12,862 nucleotides of DNA from RGIG3009 sp045630285 (lineage in GTDB: Bacteria; Bacillota; Clostridia; Oscillospirales; Acutalibacteraceae): assembly GCA_045630285.1 (NCBI GenBank), contig JAZQSX010000012.1, forward strand, positions 1-12,862, given 5' to 3'. The notes under the pieces were generated by a model. It was not told the origin of the DNA. It did not search any database and saw only the letters and a program-made list of their open reading frames with translations. The translations under genes were made by a program, and so were the position numbers. This document shows positions 4,756-11,762 of this stretch, in pieces (the first letter of the stretch is position 1; every line of letters starts with the position of its first letter).

Positions 4756-6339
4756 ATGAAACGGTTGGCGGCGATGCTGGCGGCGGTGCTGCTGCTCGTG
4801 ATGCCGAGTGCGGCGGGCGTTTCCGCCGAGGAAACGACGGGGACGGCGGATCTCATCGTGAGCGAGCTGACGTGGTCGGGCGGCGACGGACAGGTCACGC
4901 CCGGGACGAAGCTTACGTTTTCCGTGACGGTGACCAACCGGGGAGCCGTGGCGGCGGACGTGCCGTTTTTCGTGGATATCGGCTTCGGTACCGAGCGGCT
5001 GTTCCGCCTCACGCAGAGCAGTCTGGCGGCGGGGGCGTCGGTGACGCTGACCTCGCCCGTTTGGACGGCGGAAAGCGGTGACCGTATGATCACCGCCCGT
5101 GCCAACAGCACCAATACCGTCCCCGAGACCCAGCGGTGGGACAACAACGTCGCTCAGCGCAATCTGCGTGTGGCGGACGATCGCTACGAGCCGACGTTTG
5201 ACGAGGTCAAGGACGCCGTCGCCGAGGCGGGGATGTTTGATCTGACCTTTAACGACGATTTTAACGATACCGTCGCCTTTGACGCCGAACGTACCGGCAA
5301 AGAGGGGTATAAGTGGTACTGCCGTCGGCATGCGGCGTTCTCTAAGCTGGATATGGCGGAATGTCGGGCCGAAAACGGTATTTTGACGATGGATTGCAAG
5401 ATCGATACCTTCGCCCTCGGAGCGGCGACCATTGACCGTGTGACGGGGGTGGGCTACACCTTCACTCACGGTTATCTGGAGTTCCGTTTGCGGATGCCGG
5501 TGGTCGGCGGCGAGGACGAAAGCAAGACGGCGATCTGGTCGTTTCCCCGTGAACGGTACACCGAAAAGGAGCCCTTTACCACCCACGTCGAAATGGACTG
5601 GATGGAGTATTACGGCGATAATTACTACACCGTGACGCTGCACGAGCAGACCTATGAGGGGTCGAAAACGCACTGGTATTCCAGTGACGGCGGCAATTTC
5701 AACGGGCTCGGCGATCAGCAGTGGCACACGATGGGCTACCTCTGGGAGGAGGGCAGTCTGCGGTGCTATCTCGACGGTGAGCTGTTCTTGACCCAGACGT
5801 GGAGCCCCGACGACGTGCCGATGCCCATTAACGTCGTGCGGTCGGGCGACATCAAGTTTGACGGCGTGTTTTCCTATGCCGATACGCAGGATATGATGCT
5901 GTTTATCTTTGGGTCGAGCAAGATCCCGCTGGAGCTGGATTACGTGCGTATCTGGCAGGCGGGCGGCGACGAGCCGACCGAGCCGGTGCCGCCGACGGTC
6001 GTTACCAAGCCGACCTCGACGACGAAGAAACCGACCGTGACTACGACCAAAACGTCGATCACCACGGCGACGACGAGCACGACGAGTACGACGGCCTCGA
6101 CGACGGTGGATACCACCACGACGGACGGCGAGAGCGTGACCACCACGCTCGGCGGGAGCAACACGTCGACAACGACGGCGGGCACACCGTCCACGGCGCC
6201 GACGCTTGAGCGTAACCCGAAGCCCGATACGGACACGGGAGACGGAGTGCCGGTGTGGGCGTATATCGTGATCGGCGGCGTGCTGCTGCTCGGCGGCGGT
6301 GCGGTGCTGTGCGTGCTGCTGATAAAGAAGAAACAGTAA
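4756..6339 (+). CDS. Membrane-anchored GH16-type glycoside hydrolase with CARDB-like domain (copy A)
   Basis: A 527-residue predicted surface enzyme. Signal peptide at 1-24; CARDB-like Ig-fold domain at about 31-140 (DLIVSEL, PGTKLTFSVTVTN, WDNNVAQRNL); GH16-like catalytic domain at about 160-402. The catalytic domain opens with FDLTFNDDFND and contains the family active-site pattern E-x-D-x-x-E as EMDWME, with Glu279 the predicted nucleophile, Asp281, and Glu284 the predicted acid/base. It also has QWHTMGYLW and YLDGE (338-342) and closes with LDYVRIW (394-400). A Thr/Ser-rich stalk spans about 405-490 and a C-terminal membrane helix 499-523, ending in KKKQ; there is no LPXTG motif. GH16 enzymes cleave beta-1,3/1,4-glucans, galactans or related polymers; the substrate here cannot be told. 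The start follows from the promoter overlapping the upstream ATG, with GAGGTGGAGAG preceding ATG 4756. Confidence 0.85.
   Translation: MKRLAAMLAAVLLLVMPSAAGVSAEETTGTADLIVSELTWSGGDGQVTPGTKLTFSVTVTNRGAVAADVPFFVDIGFGTERLFRLTQSSLAAGASVTLTSPVWTAESGDRMITARANSTNTVPETQRWDNNVAQRNLRVADDRYEPTFDEVKDAVAEAGMFDLTFNDDFNDTVAFDAERTGKEGYKWYCRRHAAFSKLDMAECRAENGILTMDCKIDTFALGAATIDRVTGVGYTFTHGYLEFRLRMPVVGGEDESKTAIWSFPRERYTEKEPFTTHVEMDWMEYYGDNYYTVTLHEQTYEGSKTHWYSSDGGNFNGLGDQQWHTMGYLWEEGSLRCYLDGELFLTQTWSPDDVPMPINVVRSGDIKFDGVFSYADTQDMMLFIFGSSKIPLELDYVRIWQAGGDEPTEPVPPTVVTKPTSTTKKPTVTTTKTSITTATTSTTSTTASTTVDTTTTDGESVTTTLGGSNTSTTTAGTPSTAPTLERNPKPDTDTGDGVPVWAYIVIGGVLLLGGGAVLCVLLIKKKQ
6108..6339 (+). repeat. 3' end of GH16-type gene A, near-identical to that of copy B
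   Basis: This 232-bp segment, encoding the end of the Thr stalk, the membrane helix and the tail, aligns with 9194-9422. I count about 12 substitutions and one 3-base deletion. The similarity stops at the stop codon; the terminators differ. Confidence 0.92.
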
Positions 6340-6352
6340 CGTGACGTAAGAG

Positions 6353-6386
6353 AACGACCCTGCGGGTTGCCGCAGGGTCGTTTTTT
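6353..6386 (+). terminator. Terminator of GH16-type gene A
   Basis: A perfect 13-bp stem (6353-6365 with 6370-6382), a GTTG loop and a run of six T residues (6381-6386), 13 nt after the stop codon. Confidence 0.93.
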
Positions 6387-6411
6387 GGACTGTGGGGTGT
6401 CGTGACTCCTT

Positions 6412-6444
6412 GCCTCCTCGCCTCCGAGCCGCAGGCGAGGAGGC
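6412..6444. repeat. 12-bp perfect inverted repeat, unknown role
   Basis: Arms 6412-6423 and 6433-6444 pair perfectly around a 9-nt loop. The element lies after a complete terminator and before the next promoter. It has no T-run, so it is not a second terminator. It could be a protein-binding site or a short palindromic repeat. Confidence 0.6.
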
Positions 6445-6453
6445 TTGTCGGGA

Positions 6454-6487
6454 AGCGTTGACAAACGCTGTCGAATTTTGGTATACT
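6454..6487 (+). promoter_or_regulatory. Sigma-A promoter of zinc-ribbon gene B, with inverted repeat over the -35
   Basis: TTGACA (6458-6463), an 18-bp spacer and TATACT (6482-6487). A perfect 6-bp inverted repeat AGCGTT-GACA-AACGCT (6454-6469) spans the -35 box and could be a repressor site. No equivalent repeat is present at the promoter of copy A. Confidence 0.85.
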
Positions 6488-6512
6488 GGGGCAAGAAAGA
6501 GGGGATGTCATT

Positions 6513-7403
6513 ATGTTCTGTTCGCAATGCGGAGCGCAGGTCAACGAAGGAATGAAATTCTGCCCGGCGTGCGGCGCTCCCGTCAAGAAGTCGACACCGC
6601 CGCCCAAGCTGGCGATGGAGGTCGGCGAGCTGCTCGATTTGTGTCACCATCCGTTGGTGCTGATACTGGCACTGATCCAGGCGGTAGGCACGGTGATGGT
6701 TTTGAAAAATAGCGTGTCTCTGCTCTTCGACGGCCCTGAAATGGAGACGCTTTCGATCATAGCGACGCTGTTGATGACGGTGGCAACCGTGTTGACCACG
6801 GTCGGCTTGGGATTTGTCGTGGGCGGCGGGTATGCCCGTTCGCCGTATTATGCCTCCCGTGGATGCGGTATAGCCGGATGGGGGTTGTCGCTGTTTGGAT
6901 TGTCTTATATCCTGTTTTTGGTACAAACGGTATTGGAGTTCAAGGGCGGCGTCATCCTGGCTATCGGCATGCTGGGCAAGAGCATGGCGCCGGAGTTTTT
7001 GGAATCATCCATATTCTTCTGTATGATATGGGGCATCATCGTTGTATTGGCGATACCCATTATTTGCTTGGAATTCAACAATATGTTGGAAAAAATGAAC
7101 TACAATCTTCGGGTGCTTTGCCAGCCGGGTATGCCGTACAACACCGTTCGGGTCGGCGTGCGTTCGACGGCAGTGTTTGCTTTTGTGATCAGCGGCATAC
7201 TGGTGCTGTATCTGCTGTCTGACAAATCGCTTGGATTTATTGAATCGCTGATGACGTTTCTGTTTGGTGATGAGATACAGTATATCCCCATTGTCCTTAC
7301 GGTTTTGATGCTGTTGCTGGGCATTGTGGCGGTGCTGTTCTACCAGAAAACAAGGGATATTAGCTATCGTCCGGGCACCACACCCGGTGAGCCGACGGAA
7401 TAA
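6513..7403 (+). CDS. Zinc-ribbon multi-pass membrane protein (copy B)
   Basis: A 296-residue paralog of the protein at 3810-4640. The zinc ribbon has Cys3/Cys6 and Cys17/Cys20, and a Lys/Pro-rich linker spans about 25-33. Hydrophobic segments lie at about 46-72, 79-105, 118-141, 164-186, 217-236 and 256-277, giving five or six membrane helices. The C-terminal tail is polar. AGAGGGG at 6498-6504, 8 nt before the ATG, supports the start. Outside the ribbon, similarity to copy A is modest but recurs in order, so the pair probably arose by an old duplication that included the neighbouring GH16-type gene. Function is unknown. A role in sensing, regulating or assembling the surface hydrolase next door is only a guess from gene order. 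Confidence 0.88.
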   Translation: MFCSQCGAQVNEGMKFCPACGAPVKKSTPPPKLAMEVGELLDLCHHPLVLILALIQAVGTVMVLKNSVSLLFDGPEMETLSIIATLLMTVATVLTTVGLGFVVGGGYARSPYYASRGCGIAGWGLSLFGLSYILFLVQTVLEFKGGVILAIGMLGKSMAPEFLESSIFFCMIWGIIVVLAIPIICLEFNNMLEKMNYNLRVLCQPGMPYNTVRVGVRSTAVFAFVISGILVLYLLSDKSLGFIESLMTFLFGDEIQYIPIVLTVLMLLLGIVAVLFYQKTRDISYRPGTTPGEPTE

Positions 7404-7409
7404 TCGCAT

Positions 7410-7442
7410 AAAAGGAGATACCGAGGGGTATCTCCTTTTTTT
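7410..7442 (+). terminator. Terminator of zinc-ribbon gene B
   Basis: A perfect 13-bp stem (7410-7422 with 7427-7439), a GAGG loop and a run of seven T residues (7436-7442), 7 nt after the stop codon. Confidence 0.93.
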
Positions 7443-7466
7443 GTGGCGGAGGGTGTCAAAAAAAGG

Positions 7467-7495
7467 TTGTGTACGGTGCGGGGGTATGTTATACT
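7467..7495 (+). promoter_or_regulatory. Promoter of GH16-type gene B
   Basis: TTGTGT (7467-7472), a 17-bp spacer and TATACT (7490-7495). The -35 is weaker than at the other three plus-strand genes of the module, so expression may be lower or activator-dependent. Confidence 0.7.
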
Positions 7496-7529
7496 GAGGA
7501 TGACGATTACGACCAAGGGGGTTATGACG

Positions 7530-9422
7530 ATGAAATTGCGTTTTCTGGCCGTCGCTTTGACGGCGATGCTGCTCGTTTTGCTGCTGCCTGTTGGGGCGCT
7601 GACGGCTTCGGCCGCCGGTTCGGTGGATCTTGTGGTGGAGGCGCTGGATTTCGGCGGCGAGACCGAGGTCAAGCCCGGCACGCCGATCACCTTTTCGGTG
7701 AAGGTCACCAACAACGGTACCGCCGCAACATCCGCTCCGATCACCGCCGTGTTCGGTACGGTGGGGAAGGAGTTCGCCCGTGTGACCCATACCGATCCCC
7801 TGGCGGCAGGGGCGTCGGTGACGCTCAAGTCCCAGCCGTGGACCGCTGTCAAGGGCGATTACATGGTGGCGGTGCGTGTCAACGGCGACAAGACCGTCGC
7901 TGAGTCAAGCTACAAAAACAACACCGTGCAGACCAATCTGCGTGTGGCGGAGCAAAAGCTCCAGTCGGCGCACGATACCACCGCTAAGATGCTCAAGGAC
8001 GGTGGGCTGACCAAGCTGGTGTTCAGCGACGATTTCGATTCGATCGGCACCGTCGACGTCAATAACACCGCCGCCGAAGGCTACAAATGGTACGTCGACC
8101 GCCCGTACGGTGCGTCGACGCTGACGATGGACGATTATAGCGTGAAAAACGGCGTGATGACGGTGCACAACATCGTCCCGACCTACAACTACGGTCTCGG
8201 TACGGTCGACTGCGGCTCGCACGTCGGCTGGACCTTCAACACCGGCTACCTCGAGGTGCGCCTCCGCATCCCCCGCCCCCGTGAAAATGTCGAGGGCGAA
8301 AAGGGCGTGCCGGCGATCTGGGCGCTGCCGCCCGAAAAGCTCTACGGCAATGATAATCACTGGGTCGAGCTGGACTGGCTGGAGTATTGGGGCGATGCGT
8401 ATTACACCGTCTGTGTGCACGAGCAGATCTCCAGCGGCGGCACGGTGTATCAGCACAACAAAAACTCCAATGTCGGCGGTCACGGCCTCAACGACGGCGA
8501 GTGGCACGTCATGGGTTGGCTGTGGCAGAAGGGCCTGCTCATCACCTACTACGACGGTGAGGAGGTCATGCGCCTGACCTACAAGGAGGGCGAGTACGCC
8601 AGCCCGATGCACACCACCGTCAAGGGTGACATCATGGAAAGCACGTTCGTGCATATGGACGGACAGCAGATGCCGATCTTCATCGGCGGCTCCAAGGATA
8701 ACCCGCTGGAGCTGGATTACGTGCGTGTCTGGGATGGCAACGACGACTACGTGCCGCCCAAACCGACGGTGGAGAAGATGAATATGAGCGAGTTCTGGGC
8801 GACCTATGCTGCCGACGAGGACATGGAGCCGTTCACCACCGTCAACGCCTATAACTACGAGCAGATCCTCGCCGGTGAGCGGGATTATTATCGCATGGAT
8901 ATGTCGGAAAAGAATGCGCTGGCGAAGTTTATGATGGATATGGGGCAGCCGGTGTATCTGGTGCTGCTGGAGCAGGCGCAGGCGGTCAAGAAGAACCCGA
9001 ACGCCTATACCACGGCGGCGCCCAAGCCGACGAAAACCACCAAAGCGCCGACTACCTCCAAGAAGCCGACGACGTCCAAGAAGCCGACCTCGACGGCGAC
9101 CACATCGGTGAATCTCACGGGGCCGACCACGTCGGTGAATCTCACAGGGCCGGATACGGTGGTAACGACGCCGTCGTCCGACGGAGCGACGGAGGATACC
9201 ACCACGACGGACGGCGAGAGCGTGACCACCACGCTCGGCGGGAGCAGCACGTCGACAACGGCGGGTGCACCGTCGACGGCGCCGACGCTCGAGCGCAACC
9301 CGAAGCCCGATACGGACACGGGGGACGGAGTGCCGGTGTGGGCGTATATCGTGATCGGCGGCGTATTGCTGCTCGGCGGCTGTGCGGTGCTGTGCGTGCT
9401 GCTGATGAAGAAGAAAAAGTAA
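7530..9422 (+). CDS. Membrane-anchored GH16-type glycoside hydrolase with CARDB-like domain (copy B)
   Basis: A 630-residue paralog of copy A. Signal peptide at 1-29 (cut after ASAA or nearby); CARDB-like domain at about 32-139; GH16-like domain at about 160-401. The catalytic domain opens with LVFSDDFDS, has the active-site pattern ELDWLE with Glu280, Asp282 and Glu285 (within one residue of the positions in copy A), and ends with LDYVRVW. Copy B then has an extra segment of about 75-85 residues (about 413-492, NMSEFW, NYEQILAGE, EKNALAKF) absent from copy A and of unknown function. A Thr/Lys/Pro-rich stalk (about 493-590) contains a tandem TTSVNLTGP repeat. The membrane helix (602-625) and KKKK tail match copy A. 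ATG 7530 is chosen over 7524 because AAGGGGG (7515-7521) is 8 nt from it. Substrate is unknown; both copies keep all catalytic acids. Confidence 0.85.
   Translation: MKLRFLAVALTAMLLVLLLPVGALTASAAGSVDLVVEALDFGGETEVKPGTPITFSVKVTNNGTAATSAPITAVFGTVGKEFARVTHTDPLAAGASVTLKSQPWTAVKGDYMVAVRVNGDKTVAESSYKNNTVQTNLRVAEQKLQSAHDTTAKMLKDGGLTKLVFSDDFDSIGTVDVNNTAAEGYKWYVDRPYGASTLTMDDYSVKNGVMTVHNIVPTYNYGLGTVDCGSHVGWTFNTGYLEVRLRIPRPRENVEGEKGVPAIWALPPEKLYGNDNHWVELDWLEYWGDAYYTVCVHEQISSGGTVYQHNKNSNVGGHGLNDGEWHVMGWLWQKGLLITYYDGEEVMRLTYKEGEYASPMHTTVKGDIMESTFVHMDGQQMPIFIGGSKDNPLELDYVRVWDGNDDYVPPKPTVEKMNMSEFWATYAADEDMEPFTTVNAYNYEQILAGERDYYRMDMSEKNALAKFMMDMGQPVYLVLLEQAQAVKKNPNAYTTAAPKPTKTTKAPTTSKKPTTSKKPTSTATTSVNLTGPTTSVNLTGPDTVVTTPSSDGATEDTTTTDGESVTTTLGGSSTSTTAGAPSTAPTLERNPKPDTDTGDGVPVWAYIVIGGVLLLGGCAVLCVLLMKKKK
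9099..9152 (+). repeat. Two tandem 27-bp repeats in the stalk of GH16-type gene B
   Basis: Units 9099-9125 and 9126-9152 differ at two silent positions and each encodes TTSVNLTGP (residues 524-541). This looks like recent expansion of the stalk; the repeat is absent from copy A. Confidence 0.92.
9194..9422 (+). repeat. 3' end of GH16-type gene B, near-identical to that of copy A
   Basis: Partner of the 6108-6339 segment. The similarity begins abruptly in the Thr stalk at GGATACCACCACG and ends at the stop codon. Upstream parts of the two genes are much less alike. Confidence 0.92.
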
Positions 9423-9441
9423 CGGTGCAGTAATGAGAAAT

Positions 9442-9477
9442 GACCCCCGACGGTGATCTGTCGGGGGTCGGTTTTTT
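9442..9477 (+). terminator. Terminator of GH16-type gene B, between convergent genes
   Basis: A perfect 10-bp stem (9442-9451 with 9460-9469) with an 8-nt loop, followed after GG by six T residues (9472-9477). On the minus strand it is followed by ATTTCTC, so it may also help end the convergent ComM/YifB transcript. Confidence 0.88.
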
Positions 9478-9501
9478 GTGCTTATGAAAAAGGTTGTGGG
9501 G

Positions 9502-11031
9502 TCAGCGGTCGGCCCAGTATTTGCGGTCGAGGCTGCGGTATTGGATCGCTTCGGCGACGTGCGGCGCTTCCACCGTGTCGCTGTCGGCGAGGTCGGCAAT
9601 GGTGCGGGCGACCTCCAGAATGCGGTCGTACGCCCGTGCTGACAGGTCGAGACGCTCAAACGCCTCGCCCAGCAGCTTCTCCGCCGCTTCGCTCAGCACG
9701 CAGTAGGTGCGCAGCTCCTTCGGCGGCAGTGCCGCATTGGTCAGCACGCCCGTTTTGCTGTGGCGTGCCTCCTGACGTGCCCGGGCACGGCACACACGCT
9801 CCCGAATCGTCGCCGAGGACTCGGCAGGCTGCTTGAACGTCAGCTGCTCGTACGGCACGGGTGGGACCTCGATGTGCAGGTCGAAGCGGTCGAGCAGCGG
9901 CCCCGAAATGCGGGACAGATACCGCTGCCGCTGCGCCGGAGAGCAGGTGCAGGACTTGCGGGGATGTCCGTAAAAGCCGCACGGGCACGGATTCATCGCC
10001 GCCACCAGCATAAACGAGCAGGGATACGTGAGGGTGGCGCTGACACGGGAAATGGTGATGCTGCCGTCCTCCAACGGCTGACGCAGCGCTTCCATGGCCT
10101 CCCGGGTGAACTCGGGAAGCTCGTCCAAAAACAGGACGCCGTTGTGCGACAGCGAGATCTCACCCGGGCGGGGCGGCGATCCGCCGCCGACCAAGCCGTG
10201 ATGCGAGATCGAGTGGTGCGGGGAGCGGAACGGACGGGTGCTGAGCAGACCCACGCCGCCCGGCAGTGTGCCCGCAATGGAATGGATCGCCGAGGCCTCC
10301 AGCGCCTCGGGACGGGTGAGGTCGGGTAGGATCGAGGGCAGCCGCTTTGCCAGCATACTTTTGCCCGAGCCGGGAGGGCCGATCAGCAGGATGTTATGAC
10401 CGCCTGCGGCGGCAATTTCCATGGCTCGGCGGGCGGCGTACTGGCCCATAACGTCGGCAAAATCCGGAGCGTCAGCGGCACCCGGCTCGAACGCCTGCGT
10501 CGGGACGGGGGACAGCGGTGCTTCGCCCGTCAGGTGCGAAACCAGCGCCTTGACGTGGGGGATCGCATACACCTCAATACCGTCCACCACCGCACCCTCG
10601 GCCGCATTTTCCGACGGCAGGTACACGGCGGGGAAGCCCGCATCCCGTGCGGCGATCACCATGGGCAGCACGCCGGGAATGGGGCGCAGGTCGCCTGTCA
10701 GCGACAGCTCGCCGATGAAGGCGGCGTTTCCCACAAAGCGGGGGTCAAGCTGCTCGCCCGCACACAGCAGCGATAAAAACAGCGGCAGGTCGTAGACCGA
10801 GCCTTCTTTTTTGATGTCGGCAGGAGCCAAATTGCAGGTGATGCGGCTGACGGGGTAGGAAAACCCGCAGTTTTTCAGCGCCGCACGCACACGGTCTCGG
10901 GATTCCCGCACGGCGGTGCCTGCCATACCCACCACGTCAAACCCCGGGAGACCTTGCGAAATATCCGCTTCCACGGTGACGGGGTAGCCCTCGATGCCTC
11001 GCAGACCGAGGCTGTTGATGCGGGAAAACAT
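9502..11031 (-). CDS. comM: ComM/YifB-family Mg-chelatase-like AAA+ ATPase
   Basis: A 509-residue cytoplasmic protein of the usual family length. The N-terminal Lon-protease-like domain (about 1-170) contains GLPGFDVVGMAG and APADIKKEGS. The Mg-chelatase-type AAA+ core has Walker A GPPGSGKS (218-225), RSPHHS (269-274), Walker B VLFLDE (299-304) and SGPLLDRFDLH (376-386). The Cys cluster NPCPCG (347-352) followed by CTC is typical of the family, and a C-terminal Mg-chelatase helical domain is present. ComM of Gram-negative bacteria is a hexameric helicase that helps branch migration during natural transformation; in Firmicutes the role is less certain. The start at 11031 follows from AAGGAG 8 nt upstream and the family N-terminus MFSRINS; the frame extends 26 codons further without family similarity. 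It is monocistronic and convergent with GH16-type gene B. Confidence 0.95.
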   Translation of the reverse strand: MFSRINSLGLRGIEGYPVTVEADISQGLPGFDVVGMAGTAVRESRDRVRAALKNCGFSYPVSRITCNLAPADIKKEGSVYDLPLFLSLLCAGEQLDPRFVGNAAFIGELSLTGDLRPIPGVLPMVIAARDAGFPAVYLPSENAAEGAVVDGIEVYAIPHVKALVSHLTGEAPLSPVPTQAFEPGAADAPDFADVMGQYAARRAMEIAAAGGHNILLIGPPGSGKSMLAKRLPSILPDLTRPEALEASAIHSIAGTLPGGVGLLSTRPFRSPHHSISHHGLVGGGSPPRPGEISLSHNGVLFLDELPEFTREAMEALRQPLEDGSITISRVSATLTYPCSFMLVAAMNPCPCGFYGHPRKSCTCSPAQRQRYLSRISGPLLDRFDLHIEVPPVPYEQLTFKQPAESSATIRERVCRARARQEARHSKTGVLTNAALPPKELRTYCVLSEAAEKLLGEAFERLDLSARAYDRILEVARTIADLADSDTVEAPHVAEAIQYRSLDRKYWADR

Positions 11032-11126
11032 AACATCAGCTCCTTGTTGGGGTTTGGAAAATCGGGTGTGTAGGGGGTGTGCGGGGGCGAGAAAAGCCCT
11101 CGCCGGCAAGGGGATCTTTCCCTACC

Positions 11127-11155
11127 AGTATATCATGCCGAGCGTGGGCAGGCAA
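11127..11155 (-). promoter_or_regulatory. Promoter of the comM/yifB gene
   Basis: On the minus strand TTGCCT (11150-11155), a 17-bp spacer and TATACT (11127-11132). The predicted leader is about 90 nt and contains a small 6-bp hairpin (11086-11091 with 11099-11104). It lies after the nrdR terminator. Confidence 0.72.
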
Positions 11156-11201
11156 GAGGGGTTTTTGAAGGAGAGCGGTGGTATGCTCCCACAACAAGCA
11201 G

Positions 11202-11234
11202 AAAAACGGCTCAACCGTGCGGTTGAGCCGTTTT
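11202..11234 (-). terminator. Terminator of nrdR
   Basis: A perfect 14-bp stem (11203-11216 with 11221-11234), a GTGC-type loop and TTTTT on the minus strand (11206-11202). It begins 1 nt after the nrdR stop codon. Because both ends are A/T-rich it could also work on the other strand. Confidence 0.9.
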
Positions 11235-11235
11235 G

Positions 11236-11688
11236 TTATTTATCCATCAGCTTTTGGATCTCCTCGTGGAACGAGCCGATGTCCTTGAACTGGCGGTACA
11301 CCGAAGCAAAGCGGATGTACGCCACCTCGTCCAGACCACGCAGCTTTTCCATGGCGCATTCGCCGATGCGGGACGCCGGAATCTCACGCTCCAGCGAGTT
11401 CTGCAGCTGCGCTTCGATCTCATCCACCGCACGTTCCAGCTCCTTGAGCGAGACGGGACGCTTTTGGCAGGCACGGAGCATACCGTTGAACAGCTTTTCA
11501 CGGTCGAACAGCTCACGGGAGGAGTCCTTCTTTACCACCACGATCGGCAGGCTTTCCACGATCTCGTACGTCGTGAAACGGCGGTTGCATTCCAAGCATT
11601 CACGCCGACGGCGGATGCGGGTATCTTCATCGGTGGGACGGGAGTCGATAACCTTGCTTTCAGGCTGGCCGCAGAACGGACATTTCAT
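11236..11688 (-). CDS. nrdR: Transcriptional repressor NrdR of ribonucleotide reductase genes
   Basis: A 150-residue protein that matches NrdR along its full length. The N-terminal zinc ribbon has Cys3/Cys6 and Cys31/Cys34 with the DNA-binding basic patch RIRRRRECL (24-32). The ATP-cone domain (about 49-139) includes VVKKDSSRELFDREKL and the C-terminal VAYIRFASVYRQFKDI. NrdR senses ATP and dATP and represses ribonucleotide reductase operons by binding paired NrdR boxes. No ribonucleotide reductase gene or NrdR box was noticed in this window, so its targets lie elsewhere. The ribosome binding site AAAGGAG is about 11 nt from the ATG, longer than usual. The gene has its own promoter and a terminator right after the stop. 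Confidence 0.98.
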   Translation of the reverse strand: MKCPFCGQPESKVIDSRPTDEDTRIRRRRECLECNRRFTTYEIVESLPIVVVKKDSSRELFDREKLFNGMLRACQKRPVSLKELERAVDEIEAQLQNSLEREIPASRIGECAMEKLRGLDEVAYIRFASVYRQFKDIGSFHEEIQKLMDK

Positions 11689-11714
11689 CGGGGATCACGC
11701 TCCTTTACCCGTAT

Positions 11715-11743
11715 AGTGTAGCATATTTGTCGGGGATGCGCAA
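11715..11743 (-). promoter_or_regulatory. Promoter of nrdR
   Basis: On the minus strand TTGCGC (11738-11743), a 17-bp spacer and TACACT (11715-11720). No terminator was found between the upstream radical SAM gene and this promoter, so some read-through into nrdR is possible. Confidence 0.62.
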
Positions 11744-11762
11744 GCCTTTTTTTGCCATGGCG

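Noticed and set aside
4531..5727. 398-codon open frame on the minus strand
   Set aside because: Antisense to GH16-type gene A and the end of zinc-ribbon gene A; it also crosses a terminator and a promoter, and has no ribosome binding site or known motif.
9099..9152. Tandem 27-bp repeats considered as a possible CRISPR or regulatory array
   Set aside because: Only two units, in frame within the Thr-rich stalk and without spacers; explained as coding repeat expansion.
7905..9659. 584-codon open frame on the minus strand
   Set aside because: It lies antisense to GH16-type gene B, is Arg/His-rich without a recognisable domain, and arises from the GC-rich codon usage of the real gene.
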